Positions 10,186 to 18,755 are shown, numbered from the stretch's first letter. The stretch is DNA of 64,000 nt from Bombiscardovia apis (GCF_033095945.1 NZ_AP026800.1:1054001-1118000); one strand, 5' to 3'. Notes: generated by a model not told the origin, from the sequence alone. Translations and numbers: made by a program.

Positions 10186-10244
10186 TTTGAAGATGGGGGG
10201 GGAATAGGGAGATAAACTATGTTGCAGTTTTCTCGAGTCAGAGG

Positions 10245-10703
10245 CTAGACCGCTGCCCCATACGAGTCGAGTCGCGGATTCTCTTTATAGGAACCAGCCA
10301 CGAAGAAGAGACTCAGCACTCCCACCACAAACACTGCGCTAATAGTAATAATCGCCCACATTGGTACGTTGGGAATCCACATAGCAACAAGAAAAGCGAT
10401 GACAGAAAGAATGATGAGAGTCCAGCTTAAAATACGGAACCATTGCTTTACCGAATGTGGTTTTTCAATGACCTTTGGATTGTTTAAGCTTAGATCAGAC
10501 TGCAGTGCAGACGTTGCAAAGTCTCTGTGTCCGCTAGGTTTCCATTCGCCAGTTTCACCATTAGCTAGTCGGCGAGCCTTCTCCTGAAGGGCAATCTCGT
10601 CAACGACACCTCTACGACTTTTCGTCTTGCCGCCTGTGAACTGATTATCCCCGTTCTTACCCGTGCTTCTTGCACGTGCTCGACGTTCGGCACGATTTGA
10701 CAT
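10245..10703 (-). CDS. Small two-helix membrane protein, uncharacterised
   Basis: A 152-residue protein begins MSNRAERRARARST, followed by a polar, basic, probably cytoplasmic half. Two adjacent membrane segments follow at about residues 90-111 and 116-137 and a short tail ends SYGAAV. I do not recognise a characterised family; proteins with a SNRAERRA-type start and two C-terminal helices are common but unstudied in bifidobacteria. The start at 10703 has GGAGG eight bases upstream; a 23-residue extension to 10772 is less likely. It lies downstream of hemW, 181 bases away. Confidence 0.75.
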   Translation of the reverse strand: MSNRAERRARARSTGKNGDNQFTGGKTKSRRGVVDEIALQEKARRLANGETGEWKPSGHRDFATSALQSDLSLNNPKVIEKPHSVKQWFRILSWTLIILSVIAFLVAMWIPNVPMWAIITISAVFVVGVLSLFFVAGSYKENPRLDSYGAAV

Positions 10704-10884
10704 CTCTAACGCCTCCATTACTTTGTGCACAGCGTATCCGTGCTGAGACCCCTTATATGTTCCACTCGTCACGTTATGAAGAGGAAACGCACAATTGTTA
10801 TCCTAGCCTATAGTAACGAGAGAGTTAATTATGAAACGCGATTATCCTCCAGACGTGTATAACCCGAAAGTTAACGTACCATTA

Positions 10885-12255
10885 CTATCTTGACACCATC
10901 TCAAAAACGTTGCTTATAAGATCATCGTTAAGTAAGCGACCACGTCGGGTTGCTACGATTCGCCCCGCTTCGACAGCCGCAAGCCCGGACTGGGTAAGCG
11001 CAGAGACATCCTGTTGAGAGATGGCTTTGCCTGCTACTCGTTCAAGTTTCGCCAACGACAGGCCTTCGCGTAATCGCAAACCGAGCATGACAATTTCCTC
11101 GACATTTTCTTCGACCCCGATGATTTCGCTACCGCCCCATGGGATGCGCTTAGCATTGATCGCATGCGCCCATTCGCCAGGATGGGTAATATCCCAAGCT
11201 CTCAAAGATTTCTTGGCAACTGGTGCTGATTGCATCAACTCTGTATCTGCTAACAGAGCATGTTGCTGAACTTGCAAAATCGAATCAGCTTGAGAAGCCC
11301 CGGTTGATCGCCACATCGTGGACTGACGAGCGCCTGCAGTCGCATCAGATTCTGCGAGGAAACTTGCTTTATTATAGTGAGAATGAGCACCTGGCCCTAT
11401 TCCTGCCCAATCCACGTTACGCCAATATCCTAGGTTATGTCGGGATTCGTGCCCAGGTTGAGCCCAATTAGAGATTTCGTACCATTGCAGTCCCGCAGAT
11501 GCAAATATATCATCTGCGAGCTCGTATTTATTGGCTTCATCATCGTCGTCAGGACTATGCAGAGCGCCGGACGCAATTTGCCTACCCATTTTCGTACGTG
11601 ATTCTATGGTGAGGGCATACGCGGATATGTGATTTACACCGAAATTTAGGGCTGTTTCGACACTCTGTCGCCAGTCGTCAATGCTTTCGCCGGGGGTACC
11701 ATAGATGAGGTCTACGCTGCACTCGAGTCCTATATGTTGAGCTGCCGCCACATTTGCCGCCACATTTGCCGGCGTATGTGTGCGATCTAAAGTTGCGAGT
11801 ACGTGAGGCACAGCAGATTGCATACCAAAGGAGACACGTGTAAAACTGCCATCCTTGAGCTCTTGTAAGTAGCTTCGGTCCACTGTGTCTGGATTGGCTT
11901 CAGTTGTAATTTCAGCACCAGTCTCGATGCCCCACATTTCGCGGATTGCCTCGACCATACGCACAAGATCGTGCGCAGGAAGCACTGTAGGAGTTCCTCC
12001 ACCAAAGAAAATGGCCGACACCGGCGGCTCTACGATGTTGTGAGAATGCTGCCACTGCTTCAGCAAACGCATTTCTTCGATAGCCATGTTTGCGTAGTTC
12101 TCACGGCTGGCGCCCTCTCCTAAATTCGTGGCAGTATACGTATTGAAATCGCAATATCCACAACGTTTCAGACAGAAAGGGACATGAATGTACACTTCAA
12201 ACGGAAAAGTAGTTTCATCTGGCTCTACGTTCACGCCAAACATTTGTTCCACCAT
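10885..12255 (-). CDS. hemW: Radical SAM haem chaperone HemW (HemN-like)
   Basis: HemW is a radical SAM protein related to coproporphyrinogen dehydrogenase, thought to carry haem or act on tetrapyrroles. The cluster motif CLKRCGYC is at about residues 27-34, followed by FFGGGTPT and TTEANPDTV motifs. The C-terminal HemN_C domain ends the 456-residue product. The frame stays open to 12435, but that extension runs straight through inverted-repeat copy D, so I place the start at ATG 12255 (or ATG 12243). CxxxCxxC without the extra Cys that follows in true HemN fits HemW. It lies downstream of lepA, a common arrangement. Confidence 0.92.
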   Translation of the reverse strand: MVEQMFGVNVEPDETTFPFEVYIHVPFCLKRCGYCDFNTYTATNLGEGASRENYANMAIEEMRLLKQWQHSHNIVEPPVSAIFFGGGTPTVLPAHDLVRMVEAIREMWGIETGAEITTEANPDTVDRSYLQELKDGSFTRVSFGMQSAVPHVLATLDRTHTPANVAANVAAAQHIGLECSVDLIYGTPGESIDDWRQSVETALNFGVNHISAYALTIESRTKMGRQIASGALHSPDDDDEANKYELADDIFASAGLQWYEISNWAQPGHESRHNLGYWRNVDWAGIGPGAHSHYNKASFLAESDATAGARQSTMWRSTGASQADSILQVQQHALLADTELMQSAPVAKKSLRAWDITHPGEWAHAINAKRIPWGGSEIIGVEENVEEIVMLGLRLREGLSLAKLERVAGKAISQQDVSALTQSGLAAVEAGRIVATRRGRLLNDDLISNVFEMVSR

Positions 12256-12317
12256 CTCTCTCGTCACTCTTCGCTGTCGCCCACATAAACCACCCCACTC
12301 CCCGCCCTTCGCTATCT

Positions 12318-12387
12318 CAATTTTGGGCACTTCCTCACACATCTGTCCGCTTACCGATAGATTATCGTGAGAAAGCGCCCAAAATTG
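12318..12387. repeat. Intergenic inverted-repeat element, copy D
   Basis: Left arm CAATTTTGGGCACTTCCTCA (from 12318) pairs with right arm GTGAGAAAGCGCCCAAAATTG, whose first base is 12367, apart from one or two positions. GGGCA (12325-12329) and CGCCC (12376-12380) are 46 bases apart. It lies between lepA and hemW. It is preceded by C-rich sequence and followed by G-rich sequence. It would be translated if hemW were started at its longest frame. Confidence 0.9.
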
Positions 12388-12437
12388 CTGTAATGGCAGA
12401 GTTAGTGGGTATTTGCGAGGGCTGGAGTTAATCACTA

Positions 12438-12475
12438 GCTGCTTTCAGCGTGTATTTATCGACAATGAAAGCAGC
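12438..12475 (-). terminator. Stem-loop downstream of lepA
   Basis: GCTGCTTTCA (12438-12447) pairs perfectly with TGAAAGCAGC (12466-12475) across 18 bases, 29 bases past the lepA stop. There is no U-tract, so it may be a weak terminator or a processing stem between lepA and hemW. Confidence 0.4.
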
Positions 12476-12503
12476 CTGCATAAGACCGATTGTTTGCCGA
12501 TTA

Positions 12504-14375
12504 TTACTCTTTCTTAGCAGCTCGGATCTTATCTTTACTATCGCGATCTTCAGGATCACTCGTAGTCAGCGCAGCGATGAAAGCCTCCTGCGGGACTTCC
12601 ACATGTCCAAGCATCTTCATCCGCTTCTTGCCGGCCTTCTGCTTTTCGAGCAACTTACGCTTACGCGTAATATCGCCGCCATAGCATTTTGCCAACACGT
12701 CTTTGCGAAGAGCACGAATCGTTTCACGGGCGATGATACGCGAACCAATTGCAGCCTGAATCGGTATTTCGAATTGCTGGCGAGGGATAAGCTCGCGCAA
12801 TTTTTTGGTCATCATTACACCGTATGTGTAAGACTTTTCTCGGTGAACGATGGCACTGAAGGCGTCAATTTTCTCGCCTTGAATCAAGATATCAACTTTC
12901 ACCAAATCAGCAGATTGTTCACCAGCCTCATGATAGTCCAAGCTGGCATAGCCTTTAGTTCGGCTCTTAAGCTGATCAAAGAAATCAAAGACAATCTCAG
13001 CGAGCGGCATTTTGTAATGCATTTCCACGCGTTCAGGACTCAAATATTCCATTGTGCCCATTTGACCTCGGTGGTCCTGGCACAGGTCCATTACTGAGCC
13101 GATAAACTCTTTAGGTGTAATAATATCCGCAGCGACGACTGGCTCGACTATACGTTTGACCTTGCCCTCGGGGAATTCGCTCGGGTTTTTAACCACATGC
13201 AGCGTTCCGTCTTCCATTGTCACTTGGTAGGTCACATTCGGCGCCGTTGAAATGAGATCAAGCCCGAATTCACGGTTCAGCCGCTCGTTGACAATCTCCA
13301 TGTGGAGCAGTCCCAAAAAACCACATCGGAATCCGAAGCCTAGCGCCACTGATGTTTCGGGCTCGTACACAAGCGCCGCGTCATTAAGCTTCAGCTTATC
13401 GAGAGCATCGCGTAGCTCGGGGAATTTAGCGTTATCTACGGGAAACAGGCCAGAATAGACCATTGGTTGCGGGTCTCGGTATCCAGCTAGTGGTTCAGCA
13501 GCCGGGTGTACCTCGCTAGTGATGGTATCGCCAACTTTAGATTGTGCTACATCTTTAACGCCAGTAATGACGTAGCCTACTTCACCAGCACCCAAGGCTT
13601 TCGTTGACATCATCTCTGGACTGATAACTCCCAGTTCGACCGGATCGTGAACGGTGCCGAGGCTCATCATACGAATTCTTTGCCGCGCTTTAAGTTCTCC
13701 GTCTACCATACGAATATAGGTGACAATGCCGCGGTACGAGTCGTACACAGAATCGAAAATTAGTGCACGGGCCGGCGCTTCACGGTCACCATGCGGGGCA
13801 GGAACTTCGGCCACGATGCGGTTAAGCAGCTCTTGTATGCCCTCACCAGTTTTCCCCGAAACTCGCAGCACATCGTTCATCTCGCAACCCAGTAGATTGG
13901 CAATTTCTTCGGCATGTCTGTCCGGGTCAGCGCTGGGCAGGTCGATCTTGTTCAGCACGGGAATCACGGTCAAATCGTGGTCTATGGCCATATAGAGATT
14001 CGATAGCGTTTGCGCTTCAATGCCCTGCGTTGCATCGACAAGCAAGACCGCGCCTTCACATGCTTCAAGAGCGCGTGAAACCTCATAGGTGAAGTCAACA
14101 TGGCCTGGGGTATCAATCATGCCCAGAGTGTACTCAGTACCGTCTTTAGTCCAGGGCACTCGTACAGCCTGCGACTTTATAGTGATGCCGCGCTCCTGTT
14201 CGATATCCATGCGATCCAAGAAACGGTCATGCATTTCTCGCTGCGCAACAACTCCGCTAAGTTGGAGGATACGATCCGCCACGGTTGATTTGCCATGGTC
14301 GATATGCGCTATGATGCAAAAATTGCGAATAAGCGACTGCTGTGTGAATCCTGGCTGGTTTGTATACGTAACCAC
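12504..14375 (-). CDS. lepA: Translation elongation factor 4 (LepA)
   Basis: LepA is a ribosome-bound GTPase that promotes back-translocation or initiation under stress. The 623-residue length is usual for the family. GTPase motifs are clear: AHIDHGKST (about 22-30), DTPGHVDF (about 89-96) and NKIDLPSAD (about 143-151). The LepA-specific C-terminal domain ends with [14 protein letters not shown] and GKKRMKMLG. It is the first gene of a minus-strand pair with hemW. Repeat copy E lies upstream. Confidence 0.98.
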   Translation of the reverse strand: MVTYTNQPGFTQQSLIRNFCIIAHIDHGKSTVADRILQLSGVVAQREMHDRFLDRMDIEQERGITIKSQAVRVPWTKDGTEYTLGMIDTPGHVDFTYEVSRALEACEGAVLLVDATQGIEAQTLSNLYMAIDHDLTVIPVLNKIDLPSADPDRHAEEIANLLGCEMNDVLRVSGKTGEGIQELLNRIVAEVPAPHGDREAPARALIFDSVYDSYRGIVTYIRMVDGELKARQRIRMMSLGTVHDPVELGVISPEMMSTKALGAGEVGYVITGVKDVAQSKVGDTITSEVHPAAEPLAGYRDPQPMVYSGLFPVDNAKFPELRDALDKLKLNDAALVYEPETSVALGFGFRCGFLGLLHMEIVNERLNREFGLDLISTAPNVTYQVTMEDGTLHVVKNPSEFPEGKVKRIVEPVVAADIITPKEFIGSVMDLCQDHRGQMGTMEYLSPERVEMHYKMPLAEIVFDFFDQLKSRTKGYASLDYHEAGEQSADLVKVDILIQGEKIDAFSAIVHREKSYTYGVMMTKKLRELIPRQQFEIPIQAAIGSRIIARETIRALRKDVLAKCYGGDITRKRKLLEKQKAGKKRMKMLGHVEVPQEAFIAALTTSDPEDRDSKDKIRAAKKE

Positions 14376-14696
14376 CGGGCTCCTCTCCTCGCGACACCTG
14401 AAGTTCTAATTCTATCTTGTGGCCTAGGCTTTACTGCACTAAGCGATTCCCAGCTCTCAGCTGCAACCGTTAAAAACCCACCCGTTTTACGCTCCCCCAT
14501 CGAATTTTGGGCACTTTCTCACGGTTGTGGTCACAATCAGATGTAAATTCATGAAAAATTGCCCAAAAAAAATGATCTGAGCAATCGATTGGGCCTTTTG
14601 CTACTTTCTTTTTGCGTGGGTTAAGCAAGCTTTGCCGTTTCCGTGTTTACTTCTTGGATTACCCTCTAGAATAAAGCAAGAGGTTAAGGAGAGAAT
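14376..14696. other. 321-base divergent intergenic region between lepA and a GNAT gene
   Basis: The gap holds inverted-repeat copy E and the promoters of two divergent genes. TAGAAT at about 14669 is a possible -10 for the plus-strand gene, with only a weak -35. The rest shows no gene. Confidence 0.5.
14502..14569. repeat. Intergenic inverted-repeat element, copy E
   Basis: Left arm GAATTTTGGGCACTTTCTCA (from 14502) faces right arm ATGAAAAATTGCCCAAAA (from 14551) with several mismatches. GGGCA (14509-14513) and TGCCC (14560-14564) are 46 bases apart. The arms are imperfect, but the length and spacing match the other copies. C-rich sequence precedes it. Confidence 0.85.
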
Positions 14697-15281
14697 ATGA
14701 GATTGAGACCCTATCGTAGGCATGAGGACGATGCGCGGTTAATAGAGCTGGCCCAAGAGGATATAAATACTCGCGGTCACACAGGTCTGAGCGAGCAGGA
14801 TGCAAAGTTGTTTGCACGCCAACGCTTTGCTGAAGAACTCGGCAAAGAGATGCGTCCCGACGAAAATGTAATCGTCATTGCGATAGCAGATTCACATGAA
14901 GAAATTACCGCATTAACTGCTCAATCCACTGTATCAACCAACAACGAGGAGGAAAGCTCAGACAATAATCAGTGCCTTAAACCAAGCCATTGTGCAAGCC
15001 GGATTATGGCCTTTATCAAGCTCGAGATACGACCAGATTCAGTGACGAATCGTCCTGAAGGCTTTATACATCATTTATGCATCGATCAGCGTTGCAAAAA
15101 TACACGTTTATCTGCCGCTCTTATCAACGATGCACAACACTGGGCTCAGCGCAACGGTTTGTACAAACTTTCGCTCGATTTAGACGCCGCCGATGAAGCC
15201 TCCATCTCACTATATGAAGCAAGCGGTTTCCATGTTTCATCCGTAAGTATGGAAATACCTTGCTTGGAACCAGAGCGGTGA
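14697..15281 (+). CDS. GNAT-family N-acetyltransferase, substrate unknown
   Basis: The 194-residue protein reads as a GNAT fold. It has an N-terminal RLRPYRRHEDDARLIEL strand and helix, the central strand IMAFIKLEI, GFIHHLCIDQRCKNTRL in place of the usual acetyl-CoA loop, and LSLDLDAADEASISLYEASGF near the end, which is the typical C-terminal GNAT signature. A polar insertion of about 35 residues (near 80-115) separates the first strands. The ATG has AAGGAGAG upstream. It stands alone, divergent from lepA and 85 bases before rpsT. The substrate could be a protein N-terminus or a small molecule. Confidence 0.75.
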   Translation: MRLRPYRRHEDDARLIELAQEDINTRGHTGLSEQDAKLFARQRFAEELGKEMRPDENVIVIAIADSHEEITALTAQSTVSTNNEEESSDNNQCLKPSHCASRIMAFIKLEIRPDSVTNRPEGFIHHLCIDQRCKNTRLSAALINDAQHWAQRNGLYKLSLDLDAADEASISLYEASGFHVSSVSMEIPCLEPER

Positions 15282-15366
15282 ATACCATAGCTTTATCATT
15301 TTCGTGCCCGCATGATAGTATTGAGAACTGTCTGTACAGATATAGCACATGTCGTTTGGAGTAACA

Positions 15367-15627
15367 TTGGCAAACATTAAGTCGCAAAAGAAGCGGATCC
15401 GCACCAACGAAGCAGCGCACCTGCGCAACAAGGAAGTCAAGAGCGCCATCAAGACTTCCATTCGCTCCGTTCACAAGGCTATTAACGATGGCGATAAGGA
15501 CAGCGCAGAGACAGCATTTGCAGTGGCGGCTCGACGCCTCGACAAGGCAGCTGGACGTGGTGTAATCCACCGCAACCAGGCCGCTAACCGCAAGTCTGGT
15601 TTAGCAACCGCTATCAACGCTATGTAA
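15367..15627 (+). CDS. rpsT: 30S ribosomal protein S20
   Basis: S20 binds 16S rRNA early in 30S assembly. The 86-residue sequence starts ANIKSQKKR after the initiator and ends RNQAANRKSGLATAINAM, both family hallmarks. The start must be TTG at 15367: GGAG lies five bases upstream and the family begins at this point. An upstream ATG at 15349 would add six residues that the family lacks. A rho-independent terminator follows 23 bases after the stop. S20 genes commonly use TTG or other weak starts in bacteria, which limits expression. Confidence 0.97.
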   Translation: MANIKSQKKRIRTNEAAHLRNKEVKSAIKTSIRSVHKAINDGDKDSAETAFAVAARRLDKAAGRGVIHRNQAANRKSGLATAINAM

Positions 15628-15650
15628 TTTTGTTCCGCTAGCAGCATCTT

Positions 15651-15688
15651 AAAACCCGCTTGTCTCGCAAGAGCAGGTGGGTTTTTTG
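15651..15688 (+). terminator. Rho-independent terminator of rpsT
   Basis: AAAACCCGCTTG (from 15651) pairs with CAGGTGGGTTTT, allowing G-U pairs, and runs directly into TTTTTT. It lies 23 bases after the rpsT stop. Confidence 0.9.
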
Positions 15689-15868
15689 ATTCGGTCCGTT
15701 CGATTTTAATCAATAATCTCTATGCGTGGTGACCTACCGCGCCAACAGTCTTTTAGCAAGTCTGTGTTTCTCCCCATCATTTAGCGGTTATACATCTGAG
15801 TAATGTTTATACTCAATCTTTCACGACCCTCTTTTGGGTCAAACATCTATCATCCGTATGCTTCTTTC

Positions 15869-15937
15869 CATTTTTGGGCAACTTCTCACACAAACAGCTA
15901 CGTAGCTCTCACTTTTCGTGACGAACTGCCCAAAATT
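15869..15937. repeat. Intergenic inverted-repeat element, copy F
   Basis: Left arm CATTTTTGGGCAACTTCTCA (from 15869) faces GTGACGAACTGCCCAAAATT (from 15918). GGGCA (15876-15880) and TGCCC (15927-15931) are 46 bases apart. Both flanking genes are on the plus strand here. The right flank carries GGGGGTGGG. Confidence 0.85.
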
Positions 15938-16074
15938 GATACGCGAATAAATGCGATGGGGGTGGGCACGCATCGACTGCTGAGATTGATTAACAATGTG
16001 GACAGTTATCCACATTCGACCACATAGGTCATTTTTCTTTGGTTGCAATTTGATTTCGTTTTAGAGTCAAGATT

Positions 16075-17232
16075 ATGAACCAACAAGAGAAATTACTGAA
16101 TCAGCTCACGCGCAAAGCTCACCGGCAGCGTCATTGCATCGTTGCGAAAACTAACGCGGAACGAATGCAGTTATTGCGTGCTTCACGTACTCAAATCGTA
16201 AAACAGGTCAAAGCACATCTGTATATGCCTTCGGCTGCTTGGGAAGCCCTCACACACCCGGAACGTGCAATGTATTTAATGCGCGCTACTAACGAGCGCC
16301 ACCCCGAGTGGACATTCTGCTACCTTTCAGCAGCCCTTATATGGGAATTAACGGGCACCATTTTCCTCAAAGCGCAGATGCATGTGGCAGCAAGCAACCA
16401 TACTCATGTCCGTTGCAAAGCAAGTATAAAATTCCACTATTGCTTGGTAAAACAGGCACAGCAACGGGCAGGATTAAGCGTTACCCCCCTGATTCAAACA
16501 GTGTACGACTGCGCTCGACGACTCGACTATGCAAATGCGCTGGCCATCTGCGACAAAGCAATGCGCAAGTATGGTCTTACCAAAGCGCAGCTCATCGATT
16601 ATGCCAATCTTTCTTCACACACCTGGGGTCGGACAAGGGCACTCTACGTTTTCTCTCACGCTACTCCACTTAGTGAAAGCGGTGGCGAGTCGATAGCTAA
16701 AGCTCGCTTTGACGGTTGGGGTTATCAGCAACCCCAACAACAAGTCAATGTCTCTAGTCCTCTTCGGGGCGGAAAGTTGATACGTCTCGATTTCTCCTGG
16801 TTGACTGACAGCGGCAAACAGGTTGCGGCCGAACTCGACGGTTACGAAAAATATGTAAATCCCAAGATGACCGGCGGACAATCCCTACCAGATATTGTCT
16901 TTAAAGAAAAAGATCGAGAAACCGAACTGTCTTTATCTGGCTATCTTATTATCCGTTTTTCATACCACCAATTACGAGAAAGGCACGGTCTTAACGTGAA
17001 GAAAAAACTAACCATGGCACAGGTACCCAAGGAGCACAAAGGAACGAATCCGGAAGTAATCTCTTTATTCAGCACTTGTTGGGAATCAACTCACACATGT
17101 TGGGCTGGAGTTGGGATTGGACGAAGGCCGAGATCAAGTTCGCGCGCCCACGATAGCAGGAGACCACCTTCCCGGCCCAAAGCACACGCAAGACGCAAAC
17201 CACCTCAAGAACAGATCAGTTGTTTGACATGA
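16075..17232 (+). CDS. Orphan protein with nuclease-like (DUF559/VSR-like) C-terminal domain
   Basis: The 385-residue protein has an N-terminal helical part with RTQIVKQVKAH and PEWTFCYLSAALIWEL, resembling proteins annotated with an AbiEi antitoxin-type domain in actinobacteria. Its C-terminal part has the residue order of PD-(D/E)xK restriction-like nucleases: LIRLDFSWL (D), QVAAELDGYEKY (E.D...K), DIVFKEKDRETEL and GYLIIRFSYHQL, at about residues 235-310. The last 65 residues are Arg/Pro/Ser-rich and look unlike the rest. No toxin or methylase partner is adjacent. It stands alone between repeat copy F and ilvE, with a G11 run just past its stop. Function is unknown; a nuclease activity is inference. 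Confidence 0.6.
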   Translation: MNQQEKLLNQLTRKAHRQRHCIVAKTNAERMQLLRASRTQIVKQVKAHLYMPSAAWEALTHPERAMYLMRATNERHPEWTFCYLSAALIWELTGTIFLKAQMHVAASNHTHVRCKASIKFHYCLVKQAQQRAGLSVTPLIQTVYDCARRLDYANALAICDKAMRKYGLTKAQLIDYANLSSHTWGRTRALYVFSHATPLSESGGESIAKARFDGWGYQQPQQQVNVSSPLRGGKLIRLDFSWLTDSGKQVAAELDGYEKYVNPKMTGGQSLPDIVFKEKDRETELSLSGYLIIRFSYHQLRERHGLNVKKKLTMAQVPKEHKGTNPEVISLFSTCWESTHTCWAGVGIGRRPRSSSRAHDSRRPPSRPKAHARRKPPQEQISCLT

Positions 17233-17241
17233 AGCATGCCA

Positions 17242-17252
17242 GGGGGGGGGGG
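17242..17252. repeat. Eleven-G homopolymer run
   Basis: A run of eleven G begins nine bases after the stop of the orphan nuclease-like gene. It lies outside the called coding region. It is a likely site of length variation. Confidence 0.9.
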
Positions 17253-17317
17253 ACTAAGCAGCCTCGAGCGGGCTTGTCCGCATGTACACAGCCCAGCTTA
17301 AGAGGTCAGCATATGGA

Positions 17318-17362
17318 AGCGAAGCGTATCAAGGTAGGAATAAAATGTCAATACGCTTCGCT
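17318..17362. terminator. Perfect 12-bp stem between converging genes
   Basis: AGCGAAGCGTAT (17318-17329) pairs perfectly with ATACGCTTCGCT (17351-17362) across a 21-base loop. It sits 14 bases past the ilvE stop and between converging transcripts, so it may stop both. It lacks a U-tract on either strand. Confidence 0.55.
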
Positions 17363-17375
17363 CGGTTCAACAATG

Positions 17376-18503
17376 TTAGCAGACCTTCCACATCCAATTG
17401 TGGAGGTCCGTAACCTCGCCAAGCTGGATACCAAGTAGCTGATTACGCAGTTGCATTGTTAACGATCCGGATTCACCATCAGCAACTGTCACATCAAAAG
17501 CTTCTGATTTGAAACACTTAATCGGAGTAACGATGGCAGCCGTACCGCAAGCAAATACCTCAGTAACTTCTCCAGAACGTATGTCTTCCAAAAGATCATC
17601 GAGGCGTATCATCGATTCACGCACCTCATGGCCGGCATCTTGCGCAAGCTGAATAAGGGAACGCCTCGTCACACCAGGCAAAATCGTACCGGTTAGCGAC
17701 GGGGTCTCTAACGATCCGTCTCGATGCACGATGAACATATTCATACCGCCGAGTTCTTCCAAATACGTTCCCGTAGCAGCATCGACAAAGCAGACCTGTT
17801 CGCAGCCGTGCTCGCTACCGCGATTCTCCCCCACCAAAGATGCGGCATAGTTCCCACCACATTTTGCGAATCCGGTTCCCCCCGGTCCAGTTCTGAACCA
17901 ACGGTTCTCAACCCAGATACTGACCGGCTTCACTCCACCTGAAAAATAAGGGCCTGAAGGCGAAGCAATCACGCAGAAATCAACTTGGTGAGGGGCGCGT
18001 ACACCTAAGAACGGCTCTGACGCATACATAAAGGGCCGCAAGTACAGAGTATATTCTCTGCGAGTTGGAACCCACTGAGCATCTTGCTGGACCAAGGCAG
18101 CCACGGCACCTAAGAAATCATCGGTACTCAGTTCGGGAAGCGAAAGTCGACGAGCAGACTCTTTGAAACGTTCAGCGTTGGCATCTGGCCGGAAAAGCCA
18201 AATCGAACCATCTTCGCGATGATAAGCTTTAAGGCCCTCAAACACTTCTTGAGCATAGTGCAAGACCGCAGCTGCAGGGTCAAGATGAAGAGGTCCATAA
18301 GGCTCAACTTGGCCATGCGACCACCCACTTTCCTTATGCCACGTCATCCGAACCATACTGTCAGAAAATACTTGACCAAAGGCTGGTTTGTCAGTTTTTG
18401 ATTCACGGTCTTCGGGCGTTGCCTTATTGGGGTTTGGCAACACTGAAAATGCTGAAGCAAGACGGTTTAAAACTTCTGGATTATGGTGTGTTTGCTCTGT
18501 CAT
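17376..18503 (-). CDS. ilvE: Branched-chain amino acid aminotransferase
   Basis: IlvE is a PLP enzyme of fold type IV that makes leucine, isoleucine and valine from their 2-oxo acids with glutamate as donor. The 375-residue protein has FGQVFSDSMVRMTW near the N-terminus, YAQEVFEGLKAY, and the cofactor-binding Lys in GFAKCGGNYAAS at about residue 211. ELGGMNMF and VTEVFACGTAA form the phosphate-binding side. I start at ATG 18503 (TEQTHHNP), 23 residues inside the longest frame, because AAGAAG precedes it and homologues begin there. Repeat copy G lies upstream. Confidence 0.96.
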   Translation of the reverse strand: MTEQTHHNPEVLNRLASAFSVLPNPNKATPEDRESKTDKPAFGQVFSDSMVRMTWHKESGWSHGQVEPYGPLHLDPAAAVLHYAQEVFEGLKAYHREDGSIWLFRPDANAERFKESARRLSLPELSTDDFLGAVAALVQQDAQWVPTRREYTLYLRPFMYASEPFLGVRAPHQVDFCVIASPSGPYFSGGVKPVSIWVENRWFRTGPGGTGFAKCGGNYAASLVGENRGSEHGCEQVCFVDAATGTYLEELGGMNMFIVHRDGSLETPSLTGTILPGVTRRSLIQLAQDAGHEVRESMIRLDDLLEDIRSGEVTEVFACGTAAIVTPIKCFKSEAFDVTVADGESGSLTMQLRNQLLGIQLGEVTDLHNWMWKVC

Positions 18504-18686
18504 ATCGTTCTTCTTCTCAGCAGGTCTCGGCGGTTTGTCTATCAGTCGGTTCGTCGCTTGTGGCGATTTCAACCATATAGAGCATCTTAGAGGTCATCCT
18601 GTAAAAGCCCAGCCGGAACGTCCACATAATGACATCTCTTCACCAAAATTAACGTCATCGTCTCCTCCTTCCATTCTCACCGGTAT

Positions 18687-18755
18687 AACTTTTGGGCACT
18701 TCTTAACAGAAAAGAAGCGAATACTGGCAATAATAGTGAGAAAATGCCCAAAATT
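18687..18755. repeat. Intergenic inverted-repeat element, copy G
   Basis: Left arm AACTTTTGGGCACTTCTTAA (from 18687) faces GTGAGAAAATGCCCAAAATT (from 18736). GGGCA (18694-18698) and TGCCC (18745-18749) are 46 bases apart. The right flank is rich in GGAGG runs. It is the last copy seen in the window. Confidence 0.85.

Larger units (their letters stand above)
9819..10244. other. 426-base intergenic region with two repeat elements and a G8 run
   Basis: This gap between the trmI start and the stop of the next minus-strand gene holds inverted-repeat copies B and C, about 110 bases apart, and a run of eight G at 10195-10202 just right of copy C. I see no credible reading frame or RNA gene in the rest. 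The trmI promoter must lie here but no clear -35/-10 pair stands out. Confidence 0.6.
15628..16074. other. 447-base intergenic region between rpsT and the orphan nuclease-like gene
   Basis: It contains the rpsT terminator, inverted-repeat copy F and a TGTGGA/TCCACA inverted repeat (15997-16002 and 16009-16014). The right half of that repeat also reads TTATCCACA, a single DnaA-box-like word. No other gene is seen. Confidence 0.5.

Noticed and set aside
10195..10202. G8 run as a phase-variation switch
   Set aside because: It is intergenic, 43 bases past the end of a minus-strand gene, and does not lie in a promoter or coding sequence that I can identify.
16006..16014. Perfect DnaA-box-like TTATCCACA
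   Set aside because: Single box without dnaA, dnaN or a box cluster nearby. It is better explained as half of a TGTGGA/TCCACA inverted repeat or chance.
17220..17438. 72-codon plus-strand frame across the G11 run
   Set aside because: It runs into the ilvE 3' end antisense, has no ribosome site, and its sequence is without motif.
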